This document shows, in pieces, positions 37,056 through 49,070 of a stretch of 64,000 nucleotides of DNA. Each line of letters begins with the position of its first letter. The stretch's first letter is position 1. This stretch comes from Rhipicephalus microplus. Taxonomy: Eukaryota; Arthropoda; Arachnida; Ixodida; Ixodidae. The position numbers and the translations under genes were made by a program. Where the stretch lies: contig NC_134701.1 of assembly GCF_043290135.1 (NCBI RefSeq), positions 9,764,001-9,828,000 of the forward strand, written 5' to 3'. The notes beneath the pieces were generated by a model that had not been told where the DNA came from, did not search any database, and saw only the letters and a program-made list of their open reading frames with translations.

Positions 37056-37789
37056 TTTTTTTCTTTGGGCCGATAGCTCTGAAGAAATGTTCTGACGGTG
37101 GTGAGAGTGGAGCAGGACGGTCTCCGTGGCGCAATTGGCTAGTGCGATCGGCTGTTAACCGAAAGGTTGGAGCTACGAGCCCACCCGGTGGTGGTGCGGC
37201 GCTTTTTTTTTCTTTGGGCTGATAGCTTTGAAGATATGTTCTTATGGTGGTGAGAGTGGAGCACGACTGTCTCCGTGGCGCAATTGGCTAGCGCGATCGG
37301 CTGTTAACCGAAAGGTTGGAAGTACGAGCCCACCCGGTGGTGGTGCGGTGCTTTTTTTTCTTTGGACAGATATATTTGAAGATATGTTGTGACGGTGGTG
37401 AGAGTGGAGCATGACTGTCTCCGTGGCGCAATCAGCTAGCGCGATTGGCTGTTAACCGAAAGGTTGGAGGTACGAGCCCACCAGGTGGTGGTGCGGCGCC
37501 TTTTTTTCTTTGGGCTGATAGCTCTGAAGAAATGTTCTGACGGTGGTGAGAGTGGAGCACGACTGTCTTCGTGGCGCAATTGGCTATGCGATCGGCTGTT
37601 AACTGAAAAGTTGGAGGTTCGAGCTTTCCCGGGAGTGGTGTGTTGCCTTTTTTTCTTTGGGCTGATAGCTTTGAAGATATGTTCTGATGGTGGTGAGAGT
37701 GGAGCAGAACTGTCTCCGTGGCGCAATTGGCTGGCGCGATCGGCTGTTAACCGCAAGGTTGGAGGTACGAGCCCACCCGGTGGTGGTGC

Positions 37790-40700
37790 GGCGCTTTTTT
37801 TTCTTTGGGCTGATAGCTTTGAAGATATGTTCTTATGGTGGTGAGAGTGGAGCACGACTGTCTCCGTGGCGCAATTGGCTAGCGCGATCGGCTGTTAACC
37901 GAACGGTTGGAGGTACGAGCCCACCCGGTGGTGGTGCGGTGCTTTTTTTTCTTTGGACAGATATATTTGAAGATATGTTCTGGTGGTGGTGAGTGTGGAG
38001 CAGGATTGTCTTCGTGGCGCAATTGGCTAGCGTCATCGGCTGTTAACCGAAAGGTTGGAGGTACGAGCACACCCGGTGGTGGTGCGGCGCTTTTTTTTTC
38101 TTTGGGCTGATAGCTTCGAAGAAATGTTCTGATGGTGTTGAGAGGGGAGCACGACTGTCTCCTTGGCGCAGTTGGCTAGCGCGATCGCCTGGTAACCGAA
38201 ATGTTGGAGGTTCGAGCCCACCCGGTGGTGGTGCGGCGCTTTTTTTCTTTTGGGCTGATAGCTTTGAAGATATGTTCTGATGGTGGTGAGAGTGGAGCAG
38301 GACTGTTTCCGTGGCGCGATTGCCTAGTGCGATCGGCTGTTAACCGAAAGGTTGGAGGTTCGAGCCCACCCGGTGGTGGTGCGGCGCTTTTTTTCTTTGG
38401 GCTGATAAATTTGAAGCTATGTTCTGATGGTGGTGAGAGTGGAGCGCGGTTGTCTCCGTGGCGCAATTGGCTAGCGCGATCGGCTGTTAACCGAAAGGTT
38501 GGAGGTACGAGCACAACCGGTGGTGGTGCGGCGATTTTTTTTCTTTGGCCTGATAGCTTTGAAGAAATGTTCTGATGGTGGTGAGAGTGCAGCACGACTG
38601 TCTCCGTGGCGCAGTTGGCTAGCGCAATCGGCTGTTAACCAAAATGTTGGATGTTCGAGCCCACCCGGTGGTGGTGCGGCGCTTTTTTTCTTTTGGGCTG
38701 ATAGCTTTGAAGATATGTTCTGATGGTGGTGAGAGTGCAGCCCGACTGTCTCTGTGGCGCATTTGGCTAGCGCGATCGGCTGTTAACCGAAAGGTTGGAG
38801 CTACGAGCCCACCCGGTGGTGGTGCGGCGCTTTTTTTATTTTGCGCTGATAGCTTTGAAGATATGTTCTGGTGGTGGTGAGTGTGGAGCAGGACTGTCTC
38901 CGTGGCGCAATTGGCTAGCGCGATCGGCTGTTAACCGAAAGGTTGGAGTACGAGCCCACCCGGTGGTGGTGCGGCGATTTTTTTTTCTTTGGGCTGATAG
39001 CTTTGAAGATATGTTCTGATGGTGGTGAGAGTGGAGCACGACTGTCTCCGTGGCGCAATTGGCTAGCGCGATCGGCTGTTAACCAAAAGGTTGGAGGTAC
39101 GAGCACAACCGGTGGTGGTGTGGCGCTTTTTTTTCTTTGGGCTGATAGCTTTGAAGAAATGTTCTGATGGTGGTGAGAGTGGAGCACGACTGTCTCCGTG
39201 GCGCAGTTGGCTAGCGCGATCGGCTGTTAACCGAAATGTTGGAGGTTCGAGCCCACCCGGTGGTGGTGCGGCGCTTTTTTTCTTTTGGGCTGATAGCTTT
39301 GAAGATATGTTCTGATGGTGGTGAGAGTGCAGCGCGACTGTCTCCGTGGCGCAATTGGCTAGCGCGATCGGCTGTTAACCGAAAGGTTGGAGCTACGAGC
39401 CCACCCGGTGGTGGTGCGGCGCTTTTTTTTCTTTGGGCTGATAGCTTTGAAGGAATGTTCTGATGGTGGTGAGAATGGAGCACGACTGTCTCCGTGGCGC
39501 AGTTGGCTAGCGCGATCGGCTGTCAACCGAAATGTTGGAGGTTCGAGCCCACCCGGTGGTGGCGCGGCGCTTTTTTTCTTTTGGGCTGATAGCTTTGAAG
39601 ATATGTTCTGATGGTGGTGAGAGTGGAGCAGGACTGTCTCCGTGGCGCAATTGGCTAGTGCGATCGGCTGTTAACCGAAAGGTTGGAGGTTCGAGCCCAC
39701 CCGGTGGTGGTGCGGCGCTTTTTTTTCTTTGGGCTGATAACTTTGAAGCTATGTTCTGATGGTGGTGAGAGTGGAGCGCGACTGTCTCCGTGGTGCAATT
39801 GGCTAGCGCGATCGGGTGTTAACCGAAAGGTTGGAGCTACGAGCCCACCCGGTGGTGGTGCGGCGCTTTTTTTTCTTTGGGCTGATAGCTTTGAAGATAT
39901 GTTCTTATGGTGGTGAGAGTGGAGCACGACTGTCCCCGTTGCGCAGTTGGCTAGCGCGATCGGCTCTTAACTGAAATGTTGGAGGTTCGAGCCCACCCGG
40001 TGGTGGTGCGGCGCTTTTTTTCTTTTGGGCTGATAGCTTTGAAGATATGTTCTGATGGTGGTGAGAGTGGAGCAGGACGGTCTCCGTGGCGCAATTGGCT
40101 AGTGCGATCGGCTGTTAACCGAAAGGTTGGAGGTTCGAGCCCACCCGGTGGTGGTGCGGCGCTTTTTTTTCTTTGGGCTGATAACTTTGAAGTTTTGTTC
40201 TGATGGTGGTGAGAGTGGAGCGCGACTGTCTCCGTGGCGAAATTGGCTAGCGCGATCGGGTGTTAACCGAAAGGTTGGAGCTACGAGCCCACCCGGTGGT
40301 GGTGCAGCGCTTTTTTTTCTTTGGGCTGATAGCTTTGAAGATATGTTCTTATGGTGGTGAGAGTGGAGCACGACTGTCTCCGTGTCACAATTGGCTAGAG
40401 CGATCGGCTGTTAACCGAAAGGTTGTAGGTTCGAGCCCATCCGGTGGTGGTGCGGTGCTTTATTTTTCTTTGGGCTGATAGCTTTGAAGATATGTTCTGA
40501 TGGTGGTGAGAGTGGAGCAGGACTCTCTCCGTGGCGAATAGACTAGCGCGATCGGCTGTTAACCGAGAGGTTGGAGGTACGAGCCCACCCGGTGGAGGTG
40601 CGGCGCTTTTCTTTCTTTGGGCTGATAGCTCTGAAGAAATGTTCTGACGGTGGTGAGAGTGGAGCACGACTGTCTTCGTGGCGCATTTGGCTATGCGATC

Positions 40701-43700
40701 GGCTGTTAACTGAAACGTTGGAGGTTCGAGCCCTCCCCTGGAGTGGTGTGTTGTTTTTTTTCTTTGGGCTTATAGCTTTGAAGATATGTTCTGATGGTGG
40801 TGAGAGTGAAGCACGACTGTCTCCGTGGCACAATTGGCTAGCGCGATCGGCTGTTAACCGAAAGGTTGGAGGTACGAGCACACCCGGTGGTGGTGCGGCG
40901 CTTTTTTTTCTTTGGCTGATAGCTTTGAAGAAATGTTCTGATGGTGGTGAGAGTGGAGCAGGACTGTCTCCGTGGCGCAATTGCCTAGTGCGATCGGCTG
41001 TTAACCGAAAGGTTGGAGGTTCGAGCCCACCCGGTGGTGGTGCGGCGCTTTTTTTTGGCTGATAAATTTGAAGCTATGTTCTGATGGTGGTGAGAGTGGA
41101 GCGCGACTGTCTCCGTGGCGCAATTGGCTAGCGCGATCGGCTGTTAACCGAAAGGTTGGAGCTACGAGCCCACCCGGTGGTGGTGCGGCGCTCTTTTTGG
41201 ACTGATAGCTTTGAAGAAATGTTCTGATGGTGGTGAGAGTGGAGCACGGCTGTCTCCCTGGCGCAGTTGCCTAGCGCGATCGGCTGGTAACCGAAATGTT
41301 GGAGGTTCGAGCCCACCCGGTGGTGGCGCGGCGCTTTTTTTCTTTTGGGCTGATAGCTTTGAAGATATGTTCTGATGGTGGTGAGAGTGGAGCAGGACTG
41401 TCTCCGTGGCGCAATTGGCTATTGCGATCGGCTGTTAACCGAAAGGTTGGAGGTTCGAGCCCACCCGGTGGTGGTGCGGCGCTTTTTTTTTCTTTGGGCC
41501 GATAGCTCTGAAGAAATGTTCTGACGGTGGTGAGAGTGGAGCAGGACGTTCTCCGTGGCGCAGTTGGCTAGCGCGATCGGCTGTTAACCGAAATGTTGGA
41601 GGTTCGAGCCCACCCGGTGGTGGTGTGGCGCTTTTTTTCTTTTGGGCTGATAGCTTTGAAGATATGTTCTGATGGTGGTGAGAGTGCAGCGCGACTGTCT
41701 CCGTGGCGCAATTGGCTAGCGCGATCGGCTGTTAACCGAAAGGTTGGAGCTACGAGCCCACCCGGTGGTGGTGCGGCGCTTTTTTTTCTTTGGGCTGATA
41801 GCTTTGAAGAAATGTTCTGATGGTGGTGAGAGTGGAGCACGACTGTCTCCGTGGCGCAGTTGGCTAGCGCGATCGGCTGTCAACCGAAATGTTGGAGGTT
41901 CGAGCCCACCCGGTGGTGGCGCGGCGCTTTTTTTCTTTTGGGCTGATAGCTTTGAAGATATGTTCTGATGGTGGTGAGAGTGGAGCAGGACTGTCTCCGT
42001 GGCGCAATTGGCTAGTGCGATCGGCTGTTAACCGAAAGGTTGGAGGTTCGAGCCCACCCGGTGGTGGTGCGGCGCTTTTTTTTCTTTGGGCTGATAACTT
42101 TGAAGCTATGTTCTGATGGTGGTGAGAGTGGAGCGCGACTGTCTCCGTGGCGCAATTGGCTAGCGCGATCGGGTGTTAACCGAAAGGTTGGAGCTACGAG
42201 CCCACCCGGTGGTGGTGCGGCGCTTTTTTTTCTTTGGGCTGATAGCTTTGAAGATATGTTCTTATGGTGGTGAGAGTGGAGCACGACTGTCCCCGTGGCG
42301 CAGTTGGCTAGCGCGATCGGCTCTTAACTGAAATGTTGGAGGTTCGAGCCCACCCGGTGGTGGTGCGGCGCTTTTTTTCTTTTGGGCTGATAGCTTTGAA
42401 GATATGTTCTGATGGTGGTGAGAGTGGAGCAGGACGGTCTCCGTGGCGCAATTGGCTAGTGCGATCGGCTGTTAACCGAAAGGTTGGAGGTTCGAGCCCA
42501 CCCGGTGGTGGTGCGGCGCTTTTTTTTCTTTGGGCTGATAACTTTGATGTTATGTTCTGATGGTGGTGAGAGTGGAGCGCGACTGTCTCCGTGGCGCAAT
42601 TGGCTAGCACGATCGGGTGTTAACCGAAAGGTTGGAGCTACGAGCCCACCCGGTGGTGGTGCAGCGCTTTTTTTTCTTTGGGCTGATAGCTTTGAAGATA
42701 TGTTCTTATGGTGGTGAGAGTGGAGCACGACTGTCTCCGTGGCGCAATTGGCTAGCGCGATCGGCTGTTAACCGAACGGTTGGAGGTACGAGCCCACCCG
42801 GTGGTGGTGCGGTGCTTTTTTTTCTTTGGACAGATATATTTGAAGATATGTTCTGGTGGTGGTGAGTGTGGAGCAGGATTGTCTTCGTGGCGCAATTGGC
42901 TAGCGTCATCGGCTGTTAACCGAAAGGTTGGAGGTACGAGCACACCCGGTGGTGGTGCGGCGCTTTTTTTTTCTTTGGGCTGATAGCTTCGAAGAAATGT
43001 TCTGATGGTGTTGAGAGGGGAGCACGACTGTCTCCTTGGCGCAGTTGGCTAGCGCGATCGCCTGGTAACCGAAATGTTGGAGGTTCGAGCCCACCCGGTG
43101 GTGGTGCGGCGCTTTTTTTCTTTTGGGCTGATAGCTTTGAAGATATGTTCTGATGGTGGTGAGAGTGGAGCAGGACTGTTTCCGTGGCGCGATTGCCTAG
43201 TGCGATCGGCTGTTAACCGAAAGGTTGGAGGTTCGAGCCCACCCGGTGGTGGTGCGGCGCTTTTTTTCTTTGGGCTGATAAATTTGAAGCTATGTTCTGA
43301 TGGTGGTGAGAGTGGAGCGCGGTTGTCTCCGTGGCGCAATTGGCTAGCGCGATCGGCTGTTAACCGAAAGGTTGGAGGTACGAGCACAACCGGTGGTGGT
43401 GCGGCGATTTTTTTTCTTTGGCCTGATAGCTTTGAAGAAATGTTCTGATGGTGGTGAGAGTGCAGCACGACTGTCTCCGTGGCGCAGTTGGCTAGCGCAA
43501 TCGGCTGTTAACCAAAATGTTGGATGTTCGAGCCCACCCGGTGGTGGTGCGGCGCTTTTTTTCTTTTGGGCTGATATCTTTGAAGATATGTTCTGATGGT
43601 GGTGAGAGTGCAGCGCGACTGTCTCTGTGGCGCATTTGGCTAGCGCGATCGGCTGTTAACCGAAAGGTTGGAGCTACGAGCCCACCCGGTGGTGGTGCGG

Positions 43701-46700
43701 CGCTTTTTTTATTTTGCGCTGATAGCTTTGAAGATATGTTCTGGTGGTGGTGAGTGTGGAGCAGGACTGTCTCCGTGGCGCAATTGGCTAGCGCGATCGG
43801 CTGTTAACCGAAAGGTTGGAGTACGAGCCCACCCGGTGGTGGTGCGGCGATTTTTTTTCTTTGGGCTGATAGCTTTGAAGATATGTTCTGATGGTGGTGA
43901 GAGTGGAGCACGACTGTCTCCGTGGCGCAATTGGCTAGCGCGATCGGCTGTTAACCAAAAGGTTGGAGGTACGAGCACAACCGGTGGTGGTGCGGCGCTT
44001 TTTTTTCTTTGGGCTGATAGCTTTGAAGAAATGTTCTGATGGTGGTGAGAGTGGAGCACGACTGTCTCCGTGGCGCAGTTGGCTAGCGCGATCGGCTGTT
44101 AACCGAAATGTTGGAGGTTCGAGCCCACCCGGTGGTGGGGCGGCGCTTTTTTTCTTTTGGGCTGATAGCTTTGAAGATATGTTCTGATGGTGGTGAGAGT
44201 GCAGCGCGACTGTCTCCGTGGCGCAATTGGCTAGCGCGATCGGCTGTTAACCGAAAGGTTGGAGCTACGAGCCCACCCGGTGGTGGTGCGGCGCTTTTTT
44301 TTCTTTGGGCTGATAGCTTTGAAGGAATGTTCTGATGGTGGTGAGAATGGAGCACGACTGTCTCCGTGGCGCAGTTGGCTAGCGCGATCGGCTGTCAACC
44401 GAAATGTTGGAGGTTCGAGCCCACCCGGTGGTGGCGCGGCGCTTTTTTTCTTTTGGGCTGATAGCTTTGAAGATATGTTCTGATGGTGGTGAGAGTGGAG
44501 CAGGACTGTCTCCGTGGCGCAATTGGCTAGTGCGATCGGCTGTTAACCGAAAGGTTGGAGGTTCGAGCCCACCCGGTGGTGGTGCGGCGCTTTTTTTTCT
44601 TTGGGCTGATAACTTTGAAGCTATGTTCTGATGGTGGTGAGAGTGGAGCGCGACTGTCTCCGTGGCGCAATTGGCTAGCGCGATCGGGTGTTAACCGAAA
44701 GGTTGGAGCTACGAGCCCACCCGGTGGTGGTGCGGCGCTTTTTTTTCTTTGGGCTGATAGCTTTGAAGATATGTTCTTATGGTGGTGAGAGTGGAGCACG
44801 ACTGTCCCCGTTGCGCAGTTGGCTAGCGCGATCGGCTCTTAACTGAAATGTTGGAGGTTCGAGCCCACCCGGTGGTGGTGCGGCGCTTTTTTTCTTTTGG
44901 GCTGATAGCTTTGAAGATATGTTCTGATGGTGGTGAGAGTGGAGCAGCACGGTCTCCGTGGCGCAATTGGCTAGTGCGATCGGCTGTTAACCGAAAGGTT
45001 GGAGGTTCGAGCCCACCCGGTGGTGGTGCGGCGCTTTTTTATCTTTGGGCTGATAACTTTGAAGTTTTGTTCTGATGGTGGTGAGAGTGGAGCGCGACTG
45101 TCTCCGTGGCGAAATTGGCTAGCGCGATCGGGTGTTAACCGAAAGGTTGGAGCTACGAGCCCACCCGGTGGTGGTGCAGCGCTTTTTTTTCTTTGGGCTG
45201 ATAGCTTTGAAGATATGTTCTTATGGTGGTGAGAGTGGAGCACGACTGTCTCCGTGTCACAATTGGCTAGAGCGATCGGCTGTTAACCGAAAGGTTGTAG
45301 GTTCGAGCCCATCCGGTGGTGGTGCGGTGCTTTATTTTTCTTTGGGCTGATAGCTTTGAAGATATGTTCTGATGGTGGTGAGAGTGGAGCAGGACTCTCT
45401 CCGTGGCGAATAGACTAGCGCGATCGGCTGTTAACCGAGAGGTTGGAGGTACGAGCCCACCCGGTGGAGGTGCGGCGCTTTTCTTTCTTTGGGCTGATAG
45501 CTCTGAAGAAATGTTCTGACGGTGGTGAGAGTGGAGCACGACTGTCTTCGTGGCGCATTTGGCTATGCGATCGGCTGTTAACTGAAACGTTGGAGGTTCG
45601 AGCCCTCCCCTGGAGTGGTGTGTTGTTTTTTTTCTTTGGGCTTATAGCTTTGAAGATATGTTCTGATGGTGGTGAGAGTGAAGCACGACTGTCTCCGTGG
45701 CACAATTGGCTAGCGCGATCGGCTGTTAACCGAAAGGTTGGAGGTACGAGCACACCCGGTGGTGGTGCGGCGCTTTTTTTTCTTTGGCTGATAGCTTTGA
45801 AGAAATGTTCTGATGGTGGTGAGAGTGGAGCAGGACTGTCTCCGTGGCGCAATTGCCTAGTGCGATCGGCTGTTAACCGAAAGGTTGGAGGTTCGAGACC
45901 ACCCGGTGGTGGTGCGGCGCTTTTTTTTGGCTGATAAATTTGAAGCTATGTTCTGATGGTGGTGAGAGTGGAGCGCGACTGTCTCCGTGGCGCAATTGGC
46001 TAGCGCGATCGGCTGTTAACCGAAAGGTTGGAGCTACGAGCCCACCCGGTGGTGGTGCGGCGCTCTTTTTGGACTGATAGCTTTGAAGAAATGTTCTGAT
46101 GGTGGTGAGAGTGGAGCACGGCTGTCTCCCTGGCGCAGTTGCCTAGCGCGATCGGCTGGTAACCGAAATGTTGGAGGTTCGAGCCCACCCGGTGGTGGCG
46201 CGGCGCTTTTTTTCTTTTGGGCTGATAGCTTTGAAGATATGTTCTGATGGTGGTGAGAGTGGAGCAGGACTGTCTCCGTGGCGCAATTGGCTAGTGCGAT
46301 CGGCTGTTAACCGAAAGGTTGGAGGTTCGAGCCCACCCGGTGGTGGTGCGGCGCTTTTTTTTTCTTTGGGCCGATAGCTCTGAAGAAATGTTCTGACGGT
46401 GGTGAGAGTGGAGCAGGACGTTCTCCGTGGCGCAGTTGGCTAGCGCGATCGGCTGTTAACCGAAATGTTGAAGGTTCGAGCCCACCCGGTGGTGGTGTGG
46501 CGCTTTTTTTCTTTTGGGCTGATAGCTTTGAAGATATGTTCTGATGGTGGTGAGAGTGCAGCGCGACTGTCTCCGTGGCGCAATTGGCTAGCGCGATCGG
46601 CTGTTAACCGAAAGGTTGGAGCTACGAGCCCACCCGGTGGTGGTGCGGCGCTTTTTTTTCTTTGGGCTGATAGCTTTGAAGAAATGTTCTGATGGTGGTG

Positions 46701-47600
46701 AGAGTGGAGCACGACTGTCTCCGTGGCGCAGTTGGCTAGCGCGATCGGCTGTCAACCGAAATGTTGGAGGTTCGAGCCCACCCGGTGGTGGCGCGGCGCT
46801 TTTTTTCTTTTGGGCTGATAGCTTTGAAGATATGTTCTGATGGTGGTGAGAGTGGAGCAGGACTGTCTCCGTGGCGCAATTGGGTAGTGCGATCGGCTGT
46901 TAACCGAAAGGTTGGAGGTTCGAGCCCACCCGGTGGTGGTGCGGCGCTTTTTTTTCTTTGGGCTGATAACTTTGAAGCTATGTTCTGATGGTGGTGAGAG
47001 TGGAGCGCGACTGTCTCCGTGGCGCAATTGGCTAGCGCGATCGGGTGTTAACCGAAAGGTTGGAGCTACGAGCCCACCCGGTGGTGGTGCGGCGCTTTTT
47101 TTTCTTTGGGCTGATAGCTTTGAAGATATGTTCTTATGGTGGTGAGAGTGGAGCACGACTGTCCCCGTGGCGCAGTTGGCTAGCGCGATCGGCTCTTAAC
47201 TGAAATGTTGGAGGTTCGAGCCCACCCGGTGGTGGTGCGGCGCTTTTTTTCTTTTGGGCTGATAGCTTTGAAGATATGTTCTGATGGTGGTGAGAGTGGA
47301 GCAGGACGGTCTCCGTGGCGCAATTGGCTAGTGCGATCGGCTGTTAACCGAAAGGTTGGAGGTTCGAGCCCACCCGGTGGTGGTGCGGCGCTTTTTTTTC
47401 TTTGGGCTGATAACTTTGATGTTATGTTCTGATGGTGGTGAGAGTGGAGCGCGACTGTCTCCGTGGCGCAATTGGCTAGCACGATCGGGTGTTAACCGAA
47501 AGGTTGGAGCTACGAGCCCACCCGGTGGTGGTGCAGCGCTTTTTTTTCTTTGGGCTGATAGCTTTGAAGATATGTTCTTATGGTGGTGAGAGTGGAGCAC
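37790..47600 (+). repeat. Tandem duplication, period 4872 bp (33 units)
   Basis: Variants at 37907, 38201, 39532, 39976, 40571, 41296, 42040 and 42617 recur at 42780, 43074, 44404, 44848, 45443, 46168, 46912 and 47489, an offset of 4872-4873 bp throughout. The copies are nearly identical, including rare changes such as CTCTTAACTG and GCTGTCAACC anticodon variants. Visible differences are a few single bases (for example near 38743 and 43615, and near 39794 and 44666). Among the blocks I compared this is the longest uninterrupted one and probably one of the youngest. A third copy lies at 57.6-62.5 kb. Confidence 0.88.
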
Positions 47601-48059
47601 GACTGTCTCCGTGGCACAATTGGCTAGAGCGATCGGCTGTTAACCGAAAGGGTGTAGGTTCGAGCCCATCCGGTGGTGGTGCGGTGCTTTATTTTTCTTT
47701 GGGCTGATAGCTTTGAAGATATGTTCTGATGGTGGTGAGAGTGGAGCAGGACTCTCTCCGTGGCGAATAGACTAGCGCGATCGGCTGTTAACCGAGAGGT
47801 TGGAGGTACGAGCCCACCCGGTGGTGGTGCGGCGCTTTTCTTTCTTTGGGCTGATAGCTCTGAAGAAATGTTCTGACGGTTGTGAGAGTGGAGCACGACT
47901 GTCTTCGTGGCGCATTTGGCTATGCGATCGGCTGTTAACTGAAACGTTGGAGGTTCGAGCCCTCCCCTGGAGTGGTGTGTTGTTTTTTTTTCTTTGGGCT
48001 TATAGCTTTGAAGATATGTTCTGATGGTGGTGAGAGTGAAGCACGACTGTCTCCGTGGC

Positions 48060-49070
48060 GCAATTGGCTAGCGCGATCGGCTGTTAACCGAAAGGTTGGA
48101 GGTACGAGCCCACCCGGTGGTGGTACGGTGCTTTTTTTTTCTTTGGACAGATATATTTGAAGATATGTTGTGACGGTGGTGAGAGTGGAGCATGACTGTC
48201 TCTGTGGCGCAATCACCTAGCGCGATTGGCTGTTAACCGAAAGGTTGGAGGTACGAGCCCACCAGGTGGTGGTGCGGCGCCTTTTTTTCTTTGGGCTGAT
48301 AGCTCTGAAGAAATGTTCTGACGGTGGTGAGAGTTGAGCACGACTGTCTTCGTGGGGCAATTGGCTATGCGATCGGCTGTTAACGGAAAAGTTGGAGGTT
48401 CGAGCCCTCCCGGGAGTGGTGTGTTGCCTTTTTTTCTTTGGGCTGATAGCTTTGAAGATATGTTCTGATGGTGGTGAGAGTGGAGCAGAACTGTCTCCGT
48501 GGCGCAATTGGCTGGCGCGATCGGCTGTTAACCGCAAGGTTGGAGGTACGAGCCCACCCGGTGGTGGTGCGGCGCTTTTTTTTCTTTGGGCTGATAGCTT
48601 TGAAGATATGTTCTTATGGTGGTTAGAGTGGAGCACGACTGTCTCCGTGGCGCAATTGGCTAGCGCGATCGGCTGTTAACCGAAAGGTTGGAGGTACGAG
48701 CCCACCCGGTGGTGGTGCGGTGCTTTTTTTTCTTTGGACAGATATATTTGAAGATATGTTCTGGTGGTGGTGAGTGTGGAGCAGGACTGTCTCCGTGGCG
48801 CAATTGGCTAGCGTCATCGGCTGTTAACCGAAAGGTTGGAGGTACGAGCACACCCGGTGGTGGTGCGGCGCTTTTTTTTTCTTTGGGCTGATAGCTTTGA
48901 AGAAATGTTCTGATGGTGTTGAGAGTGGAGCACGACTGTCTCCGTGGCGCAGTTGGCTAGAGCGATCGGCTGTTAACCGAAATGTTGGAGGTTCGAGCCC
49001 ACCCGGTGGTGGTGCGGCGCTTTTTTTCTTTTGGGCTGATAGCTTTGAAGATATGTTCTGATGGTGGTGA
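48060..49070 (+). repeat. Copied block matching 35.5-36.5 kb
   Basis: Variants at 48217, 48392 and 48688 match those at 35666, 35841 and 36137 with a constant offset of 12551 bp. To the left the sequence matches the 62.7-62.97 kb module; to the right it switches to the 30.9 kb type at the change from GAGAGTGGAGC to GAGAGTGCAGC. This is one tile of the mosaic that makes up the last 15 kb of the array. Confidence 0.75.
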
